A stretch of 64,000 nucleotides of DNA from CAWFZT01 sp963820415 (GCA_963820415.1 CAWFZT010000008.1:558001-622000); one strand, 5' to 3'. Positions 15,198 through 24,527 are shown, counted from the stretch's first letter. Program-made: numbers and translations. The notes: generated from the letters alone by a model not told the origin.

Positions 15198-17236
15198 GGT
15201 ACCTCCTGCTGCGCCGGACAGATACTCGGATCCGCTAAGGGCGTGCTGCGTGGCACAAGGATTTGCGTCGAAACCTCTTCAAAGGTGATTTTCGGCTGGT
15301 AATAGCACATCAGCGGTACGGTCACCCAATGAACGTAGGCATTATTCTCCTGGCTGAAATTATTATCGATATCTTTATAGGTCAACGCCAGCGGTTCGGT
15401 GATGATCATTACAAAGCGATGCGCCGCCAGGTCCTGGTTGAACTTCTGGAAATAAGCTGCGTTGCCGGCCATCGCCTGGTCCATCAGGTATTTCTTTTCG
15501 TATTCGACCACCAGCGCTACATTGGTCACTTCGCCAAAGGTCAGAAGCTGGCGGTCATCCAGGAACAGCACGCCGCCGCGCGGCTGGGCCTCAGCCACGT
15601 TTTGGCGAATCGACGCCAGGGCAGTCTGTACCTTGTCTTTTGAAGGCAAGACCAGCGGTGAGCCGTACTGGATGGCGTAGACAGCCGGCGCGATCAGCGC
15701 CAGCGAAACCAGCGCCACACCCCAGGCGCGCCTTGGGCCGGCCTGCGTGCAGATATCGACCAGGTTTTTCCAGGCCCAACCTGTCACCAGCGCCAGCGCC
15801 AGCCAGAACATATCCAGGTTGTGCAGGTTGCTGCCTCCGCCGATCTTGGTGCTGGCCACCAATCCCACCCCCAGGAAGGCCAGGCTGGGGACCAGCATCC
15901 CCAGCGCCTGCCACAGATTGACTTTCCAGGAGCCCTTTAAAGCCAACCAGAGCAGAATAATGACCACCGGCCCAGCCACCCACAACATGCCAAGCAGGAT
16001 GCCCGGGGTGTAGGTCGAGTTGGGGAACAATCTGTCCCACAGCAGCGGTTGGCGGTTCAACCCGCGTGAGGGGTCGATGACCAGCGACACGGCCGCGCTG
16101 GCGGCTGGGCTGCCCTGTATCCAGGCCACCAACTGGGGCATGAACTGCCCACCGAAATAGCCGGCCAGGCCCAGGCTGACCGGTCGCAATAGCTGCTTCC
16201 ACTGGTCTTTCCGGAAACCGGGGTCCGGCTCGTCCAGCAGGGCCAGCATGCCCGCCCAAAGCCCGGGTGCATACGTCCAGGTCCAGCGGCTGAGGTTGGC
16301 GTAGTATCCGGCCAGCAGCACCAGGGCGCAGCTCAACCACAGCCGGCGCTGCCGCACACCTATCACCACCAGGATCGCCGAGACCACCAGCGGCGCATAA
16401 ATGGGCCCCTGGCTGAGAAACAGGAAAACCCAGAAAATGAAGCCAATCTTCCACAGCCAACTGGCTACGCCGGCCGCCCCGCCCTTGCCGCGCAGGACCA
16501 CCGTAAAACCCAGCAGAAGCGGGAATAATATCCACGTCAGCGCGTCCCACAGGCGCACGCCCCAAATGCTGACATTAGGGACCAAGAAGGCCAGCGCCCA
16601 CAGGAACTGCCGGCCAGAAGAGATGAAGGTAAAAATCGGCGTGACCGTCGGGTTGAGGTAGCGGCTACTGGCAAACGCCACCGAATAATCCCACAGGCGG
16701 TTGCCTTCCGACCAGCTCAGTGTGAAAGGATAATCGACCACCCGCGAAACCCAACTGGCTGCCGCGAAAAGAGAAGCCGCCACGCCCACCGCCGCCGCCA
16801 GGAACAGCAGCCAGTTGAGCGAGGTAAGCCGCGGCTGGAGGATAAAAGTAATCGCCAAAGCTGCGCCGATCAGCACGCCCAGGCGGAACCACAGGGTAAA
16901 CTCGTACAGGCCAAACGCGCTGTAGATAAACAGGTACGCCGGCAGGCAGGCCAGCAGAAGACCCGTCGCCAGGCGGGCGTAAAAAGGAGCGCTTTCGAGC
17001 AGGTTTTGCAGCTTTTCCAGCCAGCCCGGTTTCTTCCTGTTCCAGGTCAACCCCAGCCCATACACCCATGCCGTCGCCAATCCCGCCAGGCACACCAGAA
17101 AAGCCAACAGCCTTTTGGAGCTCAAGGAAGGCGCGTTACCGATTAAGATAAAGTGCTGGTAGAAATCTTGCAGCGGTAGCCACACTAAAAGGCCGGTCAG
17201 AACGCAAGCGCTGAATGGCAGGAAGCGTCTCTTCAT
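15194..17236 (-). CDS. Polytopic membrane protein, GT-C-like (glycan operon)
   Basis: About 680 residues. Some 12 membrane helices fill residues 5-520, and a soluble tail follows (GGVLFLDDRQLLTFGEV, then an acidic region). The extracytoplasmic loop after the first long helix block contains SWSEGNRLWDYSVAF, which recalls the acidic catalytic loop of GT-C enzymes. The ATG at 17236 is preferred over an upstream ATG because it forms an ATGA overlap with the stop of the previous gene; it overlaps the next gene by four bases too. Probably adds a sugar from a polyprenyl-phosphate donor; this is inferred from topology and context. Confidence 0.65.
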   Translation of the reverse strand: MKRRFLPFSACVLTGLLVWLPLQDFYQHFILIGNAPSLSSKRLLAFLVCLAGLATAWVYGLGLTWNRKKPGWLEKLQNLLESAPFYARLATGLLLACLPAYLFIYSAFGLYEFTLWFRLGVLIGAALAITFILQPRLTSLNWLLFLAAAVGVAASLFAAASWVSRVVDYPFTLSWSEGNRLWDYSVAFASSRYLNPTVTPIFTFISSGRQFLWALAFLVPNVSIWGVRLWDALTWILFPLLLGFTVVLRGKGGAAGVASWLWKIGFIFWVFLFLSQGPIYAPLVVSAILVVIGVRQRRLWLSCALVLLAGYYANLSRWTWTYAPGLWAGMLALLDEPDPGFRKDQWKQLLRPVSLGLAGYFGGQFMPQLVAWIQGSPAASAAVSLVIDPSRGLNRQPLLWDRLFPNSTYTPGILLGMLWVAGPVVIILLWLALKGSWKVNLWQALGMLVPSLAFLGVGLVASTKIGGGSNLHNLDMFWLALALVTGWAWKNLVDICTQAGPRRAWGVALVSLALIAPAVYAIQYGSPLVLPSKDKVQTALASIRQNVAEAQPRGGVLFLDDRQLLTFGEVTNVALVVEYEKKYLMDQAMAGNAAYFQKFNQDLAAHRFVMIITEPLALTYKDIDNNFSQENNAYVHWVTVPLMCYYQPKITFEEVSTQILVPRSTPLADPSICPAQQEVP

Positions 17237-18339
17237 GCGCAGTTCCTCACACATTGCTCAAAGAAATCCAGGCGCATTTTCTCCTTCGATACCAGGTCGA
17301 TGCGTGCCGCAATCAGCCTTCGCTCGATGCGCCTGCCGCGCATGCCAAAAACAAAGTCACGCACCCTGGCAGTTTGCGCCTGAATATTATCTTCCTGGTT
17401 GGGAATCTTGAGAATGGTATCGCACTCCAGGTCTTTGAGGTCGGTATCTTCGTAGGGCAGCACCAGGGGAATGCCCAGGGCCAGGTATTCCATCGTTTTT
17501 AATGTAGAGCTCTCGAAAACTCGCTTACGGTGCAAGGCCAGGCTGCTGATGGCCACGTCGGCGCGGCCTAGGGCCGCCAGGTAGTTTTCCCCGGCAAGAT
17601 AGCCGAGAGCGTGAAGATTGGTGGGTAATTCTCCGGAAATTTCCCCGGCAGTATATCCCACCACGTCGATGGTCAGGTCCGGGTTTTGACAGGCGAAAGC
17701 AATTAACTTATCTACCCCGTGCCAGGCGTTGCCCGGCGAACCGACAAACACCAGGCGCGGGACTGGATTACAGGGCGCAGGCAGGGCCGGAAACTGGACC
17801 AGGTCGATCCCGTCGGTAATTACCCGCGTGGGCCGGTGGTAGCGGGAATGCAAACGCTCCTCGGCCAGCTCGCCCGAATTAACCACCAGGCCGGCCATCT
17901 TGCGCAGGATCAGGCCGCGCGTCAGCAGGTTGTAGTAAAAATAAAACCTTCCGACAAAGCGATGCTGGTCGATATCGTTGGTGATATTTTCCACCACCAC
18001 CGGGGCAATCTTATGCATATTCTCCAGGCCGTAAATGTAAATTGCCATCCTGAAATAGATCATGTCGGGCTGGTAGGCCGCCACGGCAGCCAGAGTTTTA
18101 CGCAAAGCCTGCACGCGTGTGTACTCACGCGTCAGCATGCGCGTCACCCCTTTGCCGCGCTGATATTCAAAATACTCGGCCGGCAGCAGGTCATCTTTGG
18201 GACTTTGCGCGTACATATGCATGAACAGGCGCACGTCATGCCCATTCGCCTGCCAGCAGCCGATCTGCCGGGTGATTTTCTTACCTACCCCGGTAAGGGT
18301 GGGTCGCGGCCGATGAAGAGTCAGGTAAGCAATGCGCAT
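17233..18339 (-). CDS. Glycosyltransferase, GT4-like
   Basis: 368 residues of GT-B type. It starts MRIAYLTLHRPRPTLTGVGK, with the glycine-containing donor-side loop. The C-terminal domain begins near residue 185 (PRLVFVGSPGNAWHGVDKLI). The usual EX7E motif is represented by RKRVFESSTLKTMEYLALG near residue 268, close to that of GT4 enzymes. It sits between the flippase-like gene (45 bases upstream) and a GT-C-like gene with an ATGA overlap. Expected to add a sugar to a lipid-linked glycan on the cytoplasmic side. Confidence 0.8.
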   Translation of the reverse strand: MRIAYLTLHRPRPTLTGVGKKITRQIGCWQANGHDVRLFMHMYAQSPKDDLLPAEYFEYQRGKGVTRMLTREYTRVQALRKTLAAVAAYQPDMIYFRMAIYIYGLENMHKIAPVVVENITNDIDQHRFVGRFYFYYNLLTRGLILRKMAGLVVNSGELAEERLHSRYHRPTRVITDGIDLVQFPALPAPCNPVPRLVFVGSPGNAWHGVDKLIAFACQNPDLTIDVVGYTAGEISGELPTNLHALGYLAGENYLAALGRADVAISSLALHRKRVFESSTLKTMEYLALGIPLVLPYEDTDLKDLECDTILKIPNQEDNIQAQTARVRDFVFGMRGRRIERRLIAARIDLVSKEKMRLDFFEQCVRNCA

Positions 18340-18384
18340 ATCGCCAAAAAATCCCTTGGATTCAACCGCAGGCCAGCAGCCCGC

Positions 18385-19404
18385 CTAGGACGCCACCGGC
18401 GGGTCGACGGGAGCTTCGGGAATCGATCGATATTCCTCGACCGCCTCCCTGGCCGGCAAAATCTGCGGTAACCACACCACTCCCGGCAGGGTCTGCAGCA
18501 ACATGAAAAAGCGCGTAATCAGCGCCAGCGTGGATGCCTGTTCGAGGGTAGCCCCCAGTTGCATGTAAAGGGCGGCCATGGCCACTTCGCGCACCCCGTA
18601 TCCGTTGACCGAGACCGGCAGGAGGGTCAGCAGGTAGGTCAGCACGTTGATGCCCATCACCTGGTAGAGCGCCACCTGGATGCCCAACCCCCGCGAGATC
18701 ACCCACACCCCCAGGAACATGACGAAGTTCGACAACCAGGAGATTACAAAGGCCAGCGCCAGTTGCCAGGGCTGTTTACGCCACAATATCAGGGCTTCTT
18801 TGACCTGCACAAAGGTCCGTTTCCATGGGCGTTCTTTCTTCTCGGCCGGGGCCTTCGTCCCGGCCATGCTTGCTGGGGCCTTTGCCCCAGCAAGCATGGC
18901 GCCTCCGGCGGCCTGCCCAATTTTCAGCATCGAGAGCAGTTGGGCGCCAAAGGTAATAAAACTAAACGGTAGGGTGATGAAAAAAGACAGCATGTTGAGC
19001 AGGCGGTCCATCACCACCGAGGCCGCCCCTACCGCCCAGCCCGTAAAATAGCGCCGCACGTAGACGATCCGCACGGCGTCCCCTCCGATCGTAGAAGGTA
19101 AAAAGTTGGAGACGAAGGCCCCTACAAAGACGATTTTGACCGTCTCATAGAATGAGACCGGCGCCGATTGAGCGCGCAGCAGCACGTGCCAGCGCGCCGC
19201 ATTGGCCAGCATCCCGGCGTAATACAGCGCCAGCGCCGCCGGAATCAGCCAGCCGGACAGCAGCATCAGATTTTTCCAGGTGGTATGCCAGTTCTGGTGC
19301 GCCAGCAGCCAGGCAAACAAACCCGTGGCGACGGCCGTCCCGGCCCAGCGGATCCAGCGTTTCTCGAAATGGAATCGGCGCGGGGCTTTCATCCCACATC
19401 TCAC
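18385..19404 (-). CDS. Lysylphosphatidylglycerol synthetase TM region / UPF0104 flippase-like protein
   Basis: 339 residues with about eight membrane helices and the conserved NFLPSTIGGDAVRIVYVRR segment near residue 98, plus GYGVREVAM near residue 275. These are marks of the UPF0104 (YbhN/AglD, LPG synthase TM) family, whose members are often beside glycosyltransferases and may move lipid-linked intermediates. A cytoplasmic loop at about 165-190 (GAMLAGAKAPASMAGTKAPA) is encoded by a perfect palindrome and looks like an in-frame insertion. The GTG start at 19404 overlaps the preceding stop as GTGA. Confidence 0.8.
   Translation of the reverse strand: MRCGMKAPRRFHFEKRWIRWAGTAVATGLFAWLLAHQNWHTTWKNLMLLSGWLIPAALALYYAGMLANAARWHVLLRAQSAPVSFYETVKIVFVGAFVSNFLPSTIGGDAVRIVYVRRYFTGWAVGAASVVMDRLLNMLSFFITLPFSFITFGAQLLSMLKIGQAAGGAMLAGAKAPASMAGTKAPAEKKERPWKRTFVQVKEALILWRKQPWQLALAFVISWLSNFVMFLGVWVISRGLGIQVALYQVMGINVLTYLLTLLPVSVNGYGVREVAMAALYMQLGATLEQASTLALITRFFMLLQTLPGVVWLPQILPAREAVEEYRSIPEAPVDPPVAS
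18844..18900. repeat. Twin perfect hairpins inside the flippase-like gene
   Basis: 18863-18879 and 18884-18900 are perfect complements over 17 bases around the loop CTTT. Immediately beside them 18844-18850 and 18859-18865 form a second 7-base perfect hairpin. Both contain GGGCC or GGCCC blocks and both are translated in frame into Ala/Gly/Lys/Pro-rich residues. This looks like a small palindromic element that landed in a coding loop. Confidence 0.65.
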
Positions 19405-19781
19405 GCCGCTGCCAACCCGGCCAGGCTGTTGAAAAGGGCCGAGTTATCCAGTTGCGCCGCCTGCTGCGGAATGGTCAGCGCGTAGACCGGGATACGCTGC
19501 ACCACCTGCTGCAGGATCGCTTTTTCGCGCTGGCGCCAATCCGCCGCCAGGCTTTGCCATTCAGCCGCCGGCAGGCACTTGCCGACCAGCTCTAGATAAT
19601 GCCGCGCCTCGTCAAAATTCATCTCCAGCAAGTCGTCCACGGGCGCCTGCTCGGGCGGCAGACGCTTCAATTGAGGCTGGCTGGCCTGGCCGCGCTCGAG
19701 CAATACCAGGGCAGCCGGCGAAGCTTTCATAACTACCGAGTGCCCGGGCCACAGGCGCGAGAGGGAACGCGCACCGGCCAC
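19401..19781 (-). CDS. C-terminal part of HPr-kinase-like protein (frame-split)
   Basis: 126 codons overlapping the end of the kinase-like gene by 49 bases in another frame. The residues SRLWPGHSVVMKASPAALVLLE read as a natural continuation of its WPVRVPS, with the beta-strand pattern expected after the P-loop core, so I take this as the displaced C-terminus. A CGCG in place of CG near 19762 (two bases) would explain the shift. If it is a separate gene, the better start is the ATG at 19730, two bases after the upstream stop. No family is recognised for this part alone. Confidence 0.55.
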   Translation of the reverse strand: MAGARSLSRLWPGHSVVMKASPAALVLLERGQASQPQLKRLPPEQAPVDDLLEMNFDEARHYLELVGKCLPAAEWQSLAADWRQREKAILQQVVQRIPVYALTIPQQAAQLDNSALFNSLAGLAAA

Positions 19782-20449
19782 TTAATGCCCGCCAGCGTGC
19801 GCAAACGCCACCAGGCCTCCAGGCGCAGGCGTTCTGCACCGGTCAAGACCTGCCTAACCTCCGGGACGGGCCCCAACAGGCTGCGGTAAACGTGCGCCCG
19901 CGTCAGGTAGGCCAGGCTTTCTCCGCTGGCGGTCAGGAACACGTAATCGTCCGCATGCACCGACCATTCCGGCCCGCCCCGCTCCAGCAGCAGTGAGGTC
20001 AGGGTGGTCTTGCCTATCCCGCCCTGGCCGGTCAGGATCAGGCTGCGCCCGCCGTGAACCACCGCCCCGGCGTGCAGCATCAGCGCATCCCGGAAACTGA
20101 CCAGGTAGCGCAAGCTGTGATGTACCAGCATGTGGTGGATCAGCGAGACCGACAGCGGGTTGCCATAGGCCTGGATGGCGACCCGCTCGGGCTGCACGCT
20201 CACCCAGTAAGCCCAGCGTGCCATCATCTTATGGCTGGCGCGGGCGAACCCTGCCTCAGGTACCTTGCCGGATAGTTTATGATAAACCAGCTCAACCTGG
20301 GGAATGTCCTGGGAGAGCTCCCCCTCAACCTCGTGCGACTGGCATTCTTCGGCAAAAAAACGCCGCGCCACGGCATCCTCCGTAATGATTTTTTCTCCGA
20401 CCAGGTTGTGGTAATTAAAGAACAGCGCAGGCAACGCTTCAGCTCTCAT
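19733..20449 (-). CDS. HPr kinase/phosphorylase-like P-loop protein
   Basis: 238 codons. The core reads MLHAGAVVHGGRSLILTGQ, then GGIGKTTLTSLLLERG (Walker A near residue 150), then VHADDYVFL, as in HPr-kinase-like proteins found in glycan and peptide-modification clusters rather than in carbohydrate-uptake control. Its expected substrate is a protein or small phosphate acceptor; which one is not evident. It starts on the base next to the stop of the GT4 gene. The frame ends early at a TAG within VPSRACGPGTR, and a conserved continuation lies in the next frame, so the gene appears split. Confidence 0.7.
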   Translation of the reverse strand: MRAEALPALFFNYHNLVGEKIITEDAVARRFFAEECQSHEVEGELSQDIPQVELVYHKLSGKVPEAGFARASHKMMARWAYWVSVQPERVAIQAYGNPLSVSLIHHMLVHHSLRYLVSFRDALMLHAGAVVHGGRSLILTGQGGIGKTTLTSLLLERGGPEWSVHADDYVFLTASGESLAYLTRAHVYRSLLGPVPEVRQVLTGAERLRLEAWWRLRTLAGIKWPVRVPSRACGPGTR

Positions 20450-21586
20450 TTATCGACGGGCAACTCGGCTAAAAATTTTATCGTATGATTGTACCACACC
20501 GGCCAGGTCGAACTTTTCAGCCACTTTGCGGCTGGCCTGCCGGTAAGCCAGCAGAGTTTCCGGGCTGCTGAGCAGGGCACGCAGCGCCTCTTCGAAACCC
20601 TGCGGATGCTCCAGGTCGACCAGGAAGCCGTTTGCGCCCACCCCGGTCTCAACCAGGTCGACGTTGCCCCCCACCTGGCTGAGCACCAGCGCCAGCCCCA
20701 TGGCAGTCGCCTGTACGCCCACCACCGGCAGACCCTCGGTGAGCGAAGGCATAAACAGGATGTCGCTGTGCCTGAAGGCCTCGATGACTTCCTGCGGGGT
20801 CACCCAACCGGGTAGGCTGAAGCGCTCCTGCAGTCCCTGGCGGGCGATTTCCTGCTCGACTTCCCCGCGCAGATTCCCATCCCCCAGCAGGCTGCACGTC
20901 CAGGGTAGGTCTTTCACCTCCGCCAGTGAGCGCACCAATTGCAGCGGGTCTTTCTGCGCCACAAAGCGCCCAGCGAAGATCACCCTCGCCGGCTGGTTGA
21001 GGCGGATTTCGCCCGGGTCCAGCTCCTCCAGGTCGACCCCGTTGAAGATGACCCGGATATCCACCGGGTAGCGCGGCAAGGCCAAGCTGCGCGTGAACTG
21101 GCTGACCGCCACCACCTGGGCCGCGCCTTTCCAGATCGGCGGGGTAAACGGGGCGACCCAGCGGAACCAGCCCCCCGTCTTTTCAGGTGAGCCGCCCGGC
21201 ACATCCCCCAGGTGCACCGTCAGCACGTAGGGCACACCGGTCAGGCGCGAGACCACCAGGGCCGCCGCCCCGTTGGGCACGGCAAAATGCACGTGGATCA
21301 CGTCCGGCTTCCAGGCGCGTACCAGGCGCAGGGTCGCCCAACCACCCGCCAGCACGAAGCGCGCCATGGCGCTCAGGCCGGCTCGGAAAGGCTGCCTGCG
21401 CCCGGAGGCCAGCCGGTGGATCTTCACCCCATCCTGGGTCTCTTCACGCGGCAGGTCTTTCCATTGGGCGGTGATGATCTGCACCTCATGCCCTAGCCGG
21501 GCAAATCCACGCGTCAGGTCCTGCACCACCCGGCTGCCTCCACCACCGACCGGCGGGTATTCGTGGCTGAGCACCAGGATGCGCAT
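20450..21586 (-). CDS. Glycosyltransferase, GT4 family
   Basis: 378 residues with a full GT4 outline. The N-terminus is MRILVLSHEYPPVGGGGSRV with the Gly-rich loop. The donor domain starts near residue 196 (ARVIFAGRFVAQKDP), has GDGNLR near residue 236 and the motif PSLTEGLPVVGVQATAMGL near residue 288, the conserved acid pair of the family. Neighbours overlap or abut: GT2 by one base upstream, HPr-kinase-like gene directly downstream. It should transfer a hexose from a nucleotide sugar during assembly of the operon's glycan. Confidence 0.88.
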   Translation of the reverse strand: MRILVLSHEYPPVGGGGSRVVQDLTRGFARLGHEVQIITAQWKDLPREETQDGVKIHRLASGRRQPFRAGLSAMARFVLAGGWATLRLVRAWKPDVIHVHFAVPNGAAALVVSRLTGVPYVLTVHLGDVPGGSPEKTGGWFRWVAPFTPPIWKGAAQVVAVSQFTRSLALPRYPVDIRVIFNGVDLEELDPGEIRLNQPARVIFAGRFVAQKDPLQLVRSLAEVKDLPWTCSLLGDGNLRGEVEQEIARQGLQERFSLPGWVTPQEVIEAFRHSDILFMPSLTEGLPVVGVQATAMGLALVLSQVGGNVDLVETGVGANGFLVDLEHPQGFEEALRALLSSPETLLAYRQASRKVAEKFDLAGVVQSYDKIFSRVARR

Positions 21587-22563
21587 CAGAACTGCGGCTC
21601 CTCTGACTTTTCGACCGGCTGAAGGTTGACCGTTTTGCGGATCGTATAGGTGGGCTTGCCCTGCGATTCATGGTAGGTGCGCATCAAAAGCTCGGCGATC
21701 AGGCCCATCAGGATGGATTGGAAGCCCAGGATGGCGATCATGATGCTGACCGAGAAGAACGGCGAAGCCACCACCGAGGTGCTGAAGGTTACCCGGCGCA
21801 CGAACAGATAAAACAGCACCGCCAGGCTGATCAGGATCAGGCCAATTCCCGTCCCGCCGAACAGGTAGATCGGCTTGTTGGCGTAGCTGCTCAAAAATTT
21901 GACCGTAAACAGGTCCAGCACCACCTTGAGCGTGCGCTCCAGGCCGTATTTCGCCTTGCCAAAGTGCCGTGGATGGTGGTTCACCTTGACCTCTACGATG
22001 CGCGCCCCTACCGAATTGGCGTAAACCGGGATGAAGCGGTGCATTTCGCCGTACAGGTGGAAGCCGGTGATCACCTCGCGCCGGTAGGCCTTCAGCGTAC
22101 AGCCGTAATCGTGCAGGTGCACCCCCGTGACGGTCGAGATCAGCCAGTTGGCCAGGTTGGAAGGCAGCCTGCGTGTGATCAAGGTATCCTGGCGATTGAT
22201 CCGCCAGCCGCTGACCACGTCGTAGCCTTCGTTGATTTTCTCCAGCATGAGCGGGATATCGGACGGATCGTTCTGCAGGTCAGCGTCAATCAGCACCACC
22301 ACCTCGCCGCTGGCGTGGTCGATCCCCGCAGCAATCGCCGCCGTCTGCCCGAAATTGCGCCGCAGGCAGATCAGGCACACGTGCTCGGGGTCGGCCGCTG
22401 CCAGCTTTTCCATCTCCTGCAGGCTGCTATCCTGGCTGCCGTCATCCACCAGGATCAGCTCCCACTCTATCCCCAGCGGGTCGAGCGCTTTGGCGACCGC
22501 CTCGTACAGCAGGGGCAGGTTTTTTTCTTCGTTATAAACCGGCGAAACGATGGATAATTTCAT
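21586..22563 (-). CDS. GT2 glycosyltransferase, polyprenyl-phosphate type (GtrB/DPMS-like)
   Basis: 325 residues. The GT-A domain has SIVSPVYNEEKNL at the start, LVDDGSQDSS near residue 40, the DxD-type VVLIDADLQNDP near 90 and a GWRINRQDT segment near 123. Two helices at about 233-255 and 268-290 anchor the protein in the membrane. This architecture belongs to enzymes that load a sugar onto undecaprenyl or dolichyl phosphate, supplying the donor for GT-C enzymes. Several GT-C-like proteins are encoded in the same operon, including the gene just upstream with an ATGA overlap. Confidence 0.88.
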   Translation of the reverse strand: MKLSIVSPVYNEEKNLPLLYEAVAKALDPLGIEWELILVDDGSQDSSLQEMEKLAAADPEHVCLICLRRNFGQTAAIAAGIDHASGEVVVLIDADLQNDPSDIPLMLEKINEGYDVVSGWRINRQDTLITRRLPSNLANWLISTVTGVHLHDYGCTLKAYRREVITGFHLYGEMHRFIPVYANSVGARIVEVKVNHHPRHFGKAKYGLERTLKVVLDLFTVKFLSSYANKPIYLFGGTGIGLILISLAVLFYLFVRRVTFSTSVVASPFFSVSIMIAILGFQSILMGLIAELLMRTYHESQGKPTYTIRKTVNLQPVEKSEEPQF

Positions 22564-24455
22564 GGCTCTCTCCGGAAAATGCGGATTTGTGCGCCGTCTT
22601 TACAGGTAACCAGGGGCTGCGTGGCGGGCAGCTCGTTGAATTCGGCCGGTGAAATCTCCTGGTGCATCTCCCCTTTATACCGCCAGCCTTCCACCAGCAC
22701 AAAATCGGCCTGGTGCAGCCACTCCTGGGCCAGGTCGTCGTTCCAGTAACCGTACTTGAAAAGCTGTGGGCCGTCGCCGCCGGTGCGGTGGGAGTAACCG
22801 TCGTTGAGCTGGGGCGGGAAGATGCGCACCCCCGGCAAGTAGAGCAGCGGCGCCGGCGCCAGGCCGCCGTTCCAGAAGACCAGCGACCCGGGCGGGATAA
22901 GGCTGGCCAGGTGCGCCCCGGCCGTCTCGTAGGCTGCGAGGATGTCCCCGCAGGCCGGGTCGGCGTCCCCGCCCCCCAACACCAGGGTGGGGCTGAGCGC
23001 CACGCCGCACAAGAACAGCATCAGCAGCGCCAGGCTTCCCGGCGCGGCCCAGTGGGTGCCCTTCCGCTTGCGTCCCCCCACCGCCAACGCCGCCGTGGCT
23101 GCCGCCACGATCAACAGCCCGGCCAGCAGTCCGGCCGCCAGCGGCAAGATTACCAGCAGGTGGTCGTAAGTGACGTTGAACTTGTTGTTCAGCAGGCGCC
23201 ACAGCTCGGTCGTCCCGGGCAGCACCTGCGCCGAGCGCAGGCGCGGCGCAGGCAGGTTCATCAGGATCGGGTCCAGGTCAGACATACCCGCGTAAGCCGC
23301 CCCCACCGCCACCCCCAGGGTGGCGATCAGCGCTATAACCTGCCGCACGGCGCCCGGCCTCTTCTCCCAGGCGCTGAAGGCCACGGCTGTCAGCAGCAGG
23401 CCGGTCTCGCTAAAAAACGACAGGTAGAGCGTAAAACACGCCTGGCAATAATCCGCCCCGAACGCCGCCGCAGCGTGAGCGACCGTCAATACCAGCAGGC
23501 TAGCCGACAAAAGCACCGCCGCCTTGAAATGGGCCGGCGACTTCCAGGCCGTCGTTTTGGGCCACAGCAGCCAGGTGCACAGCACCCCCACCAGGGCGAT
23601 GAAATGGTGGCGGACGGCCATCCAGAAGGCAAACAGCTTGCCTTCCAGGTTGGTGTTCGGGTTCCACACTGCCGTGCCGCTCAGCGCCGGGCGCAGGTTG
23701 TCAATGAAGGGCAATAAGCCACGCGGCGCCCAAGCCAGCCACACCTGCAAAATGTTGGGCCAGTACACGGCATGGAAGATCACCAGCGGTAGGGCAAACC
23801 CGGCCAGCCCCCACCAGCCGGCCCGCTTGCCGTGCTGCCAGAAAATATACGCCAGGGCAAAGGGCGCCATTACGATCATATTCTGGCGCGTGACCACCAC
23901 AATCCCCAGCACGATAGCTCCCAGGCTGGTCCGCCACAGCTTTGAGCCCCCTTTCCGCGCGTCCGGCGCGGCCAGCAGCAGGAAGAACACCCACGGCAGC
24001 ATAGCCGCCACCAGTCCTTCCGAAAGCGCCTGGGCGTACATCTTGACCAGGATCGGATCGATCGCTACTGCCCACACCACCCCCGCCGCCCACCAGCGCC
24101 CGCTCAGCCGCCGCGCCGTCAGCCACAGCCCGGCCAGCATCAGCACCCCCAGAAGGATGGCAAAATAGCGCCCGGAGCGCAGCCCGGGGCCAAAGACCGC
24201 CTGCACCCAGCCCGGGATCAGGAAAGACAGAGGCATCTTGTTGGTCAGCGGGCCGTAATCCTGGTAAGGCCGGTAAACGCCCGTCACGAACAGATAGCCC
24301 TTGTAGAGATAACCGCCTTCATCCAGGGTCGGAATGATCTGGTGGATATAAATGGCCGACTGGAGCACGTATAAAAGCACGCCCAACCCGGCCAGAATCT
24401 CTGCCAGCCAGGCCGTCGATGCGGCGCGCCGGATAAAAGTTTTCAGGAAAGTCAT
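22560..24455 (-). CDS. GT-C membrane glycosyltransferase, GT39/PMT-like
   Basis: 631 residues, first gene of the operon. After the first helix comes HQIIPTLDEGGYLYKGYL, whose Asp-Glu pair in the first outer loop is the catalytic signature of GT39/ArnT-type enzymes. About 12 helices follow, then a soluble C-terminal domain (SLIPPGSLVFWNGGL, GVRIFPPQLNDGY). It would transfer a sugar from a polyprenyl-phosphate donor, made by the GT2 enzyme encoded next, on the outer membrane face. An extended -10 box lies about 20 bases before the ATG. Confidence 0.78.
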   Translation of the reverse strand: MTFLKTFIRRAASTAWLAEILAGLGVLLYVLQSAIYIHQIIPTLDEGGYLYKGYLFVTGVYRPYQDYGPLTNKMPLSFLIPGWVQAVFGPGLRSGRYFAILLGVLMLAGLWLTARRLSGRWWAAGVVWAVAIDPILVKMYAQALSEGLVAAMLPWVFFLLLAAPDARKGGSKLWRTSLGAIVLGIVVVTRQNMIVMAPFALAYIFWQHGKRAGWWGLAGFALPLVIFHAVYWPNILQVWLAWAPRGLLPFIDNLRPALSGTAVWNPNTNLEGKLFAFWMAVRHHFIALVGVLCTWLLWPKTTAWKSPAHFKAAVLLSASLLVLTVAHAAAAFGADYCQACFTLYLSFFSETGLLLTAVAFSAWEKRPGAVRQVIALIATLGVAVGAAYAGMSDLDPILMNLPAPRLRSAQVLPGTTELWRLLNNKFNVTYDHLLVILPLAAGLLAGLLIVAAATAALAVGGRKRKGTHWAAPGSLALLMLFLCGVALSPTLVLGGGDADPACGDILAAYETAGAHLASLIPPGSLVFWNGGLAPAPLLYLPGVRIFPPQLNDGYSHRTGGDGPQLFKYGYWNDDLAQEWLHQADFVLVEGWRYKGEMHQEISPAEFNELPATQPLVTCKDGAQIRIFRREP

Positions 24456-24475
24456 GCTACCACTGCTGTGGGAAA

Positions 24476-24484
24476 ATTATAACA
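24476..24484 (-). promoter_or_regulatory. Extended -10 promoter of the large glycan operon
   Basis: The minus strand reads TGTTATAAT, a TGn extended -10, ending 20 bases before the ATG at 24455. No good -35 box is seen, as is common with extended -10 promoters. It would drive the operon down to 13161. Confidence 0.5.
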
Positions 24485-24527
24485 TGGAGAGAGCTGTCAT
24501 CTGTCTGCTTTCAGGTCTCAGAGAACT

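Noticed and set aside
22662..23717. A 351-codon plus-strand frame opposite the GT39-like gene
   Set aside because: Its composition (Arg, Gln, His, Pro) is that of an antisense shadow in GC-rich DNA, and the minus-strand gene is clear.
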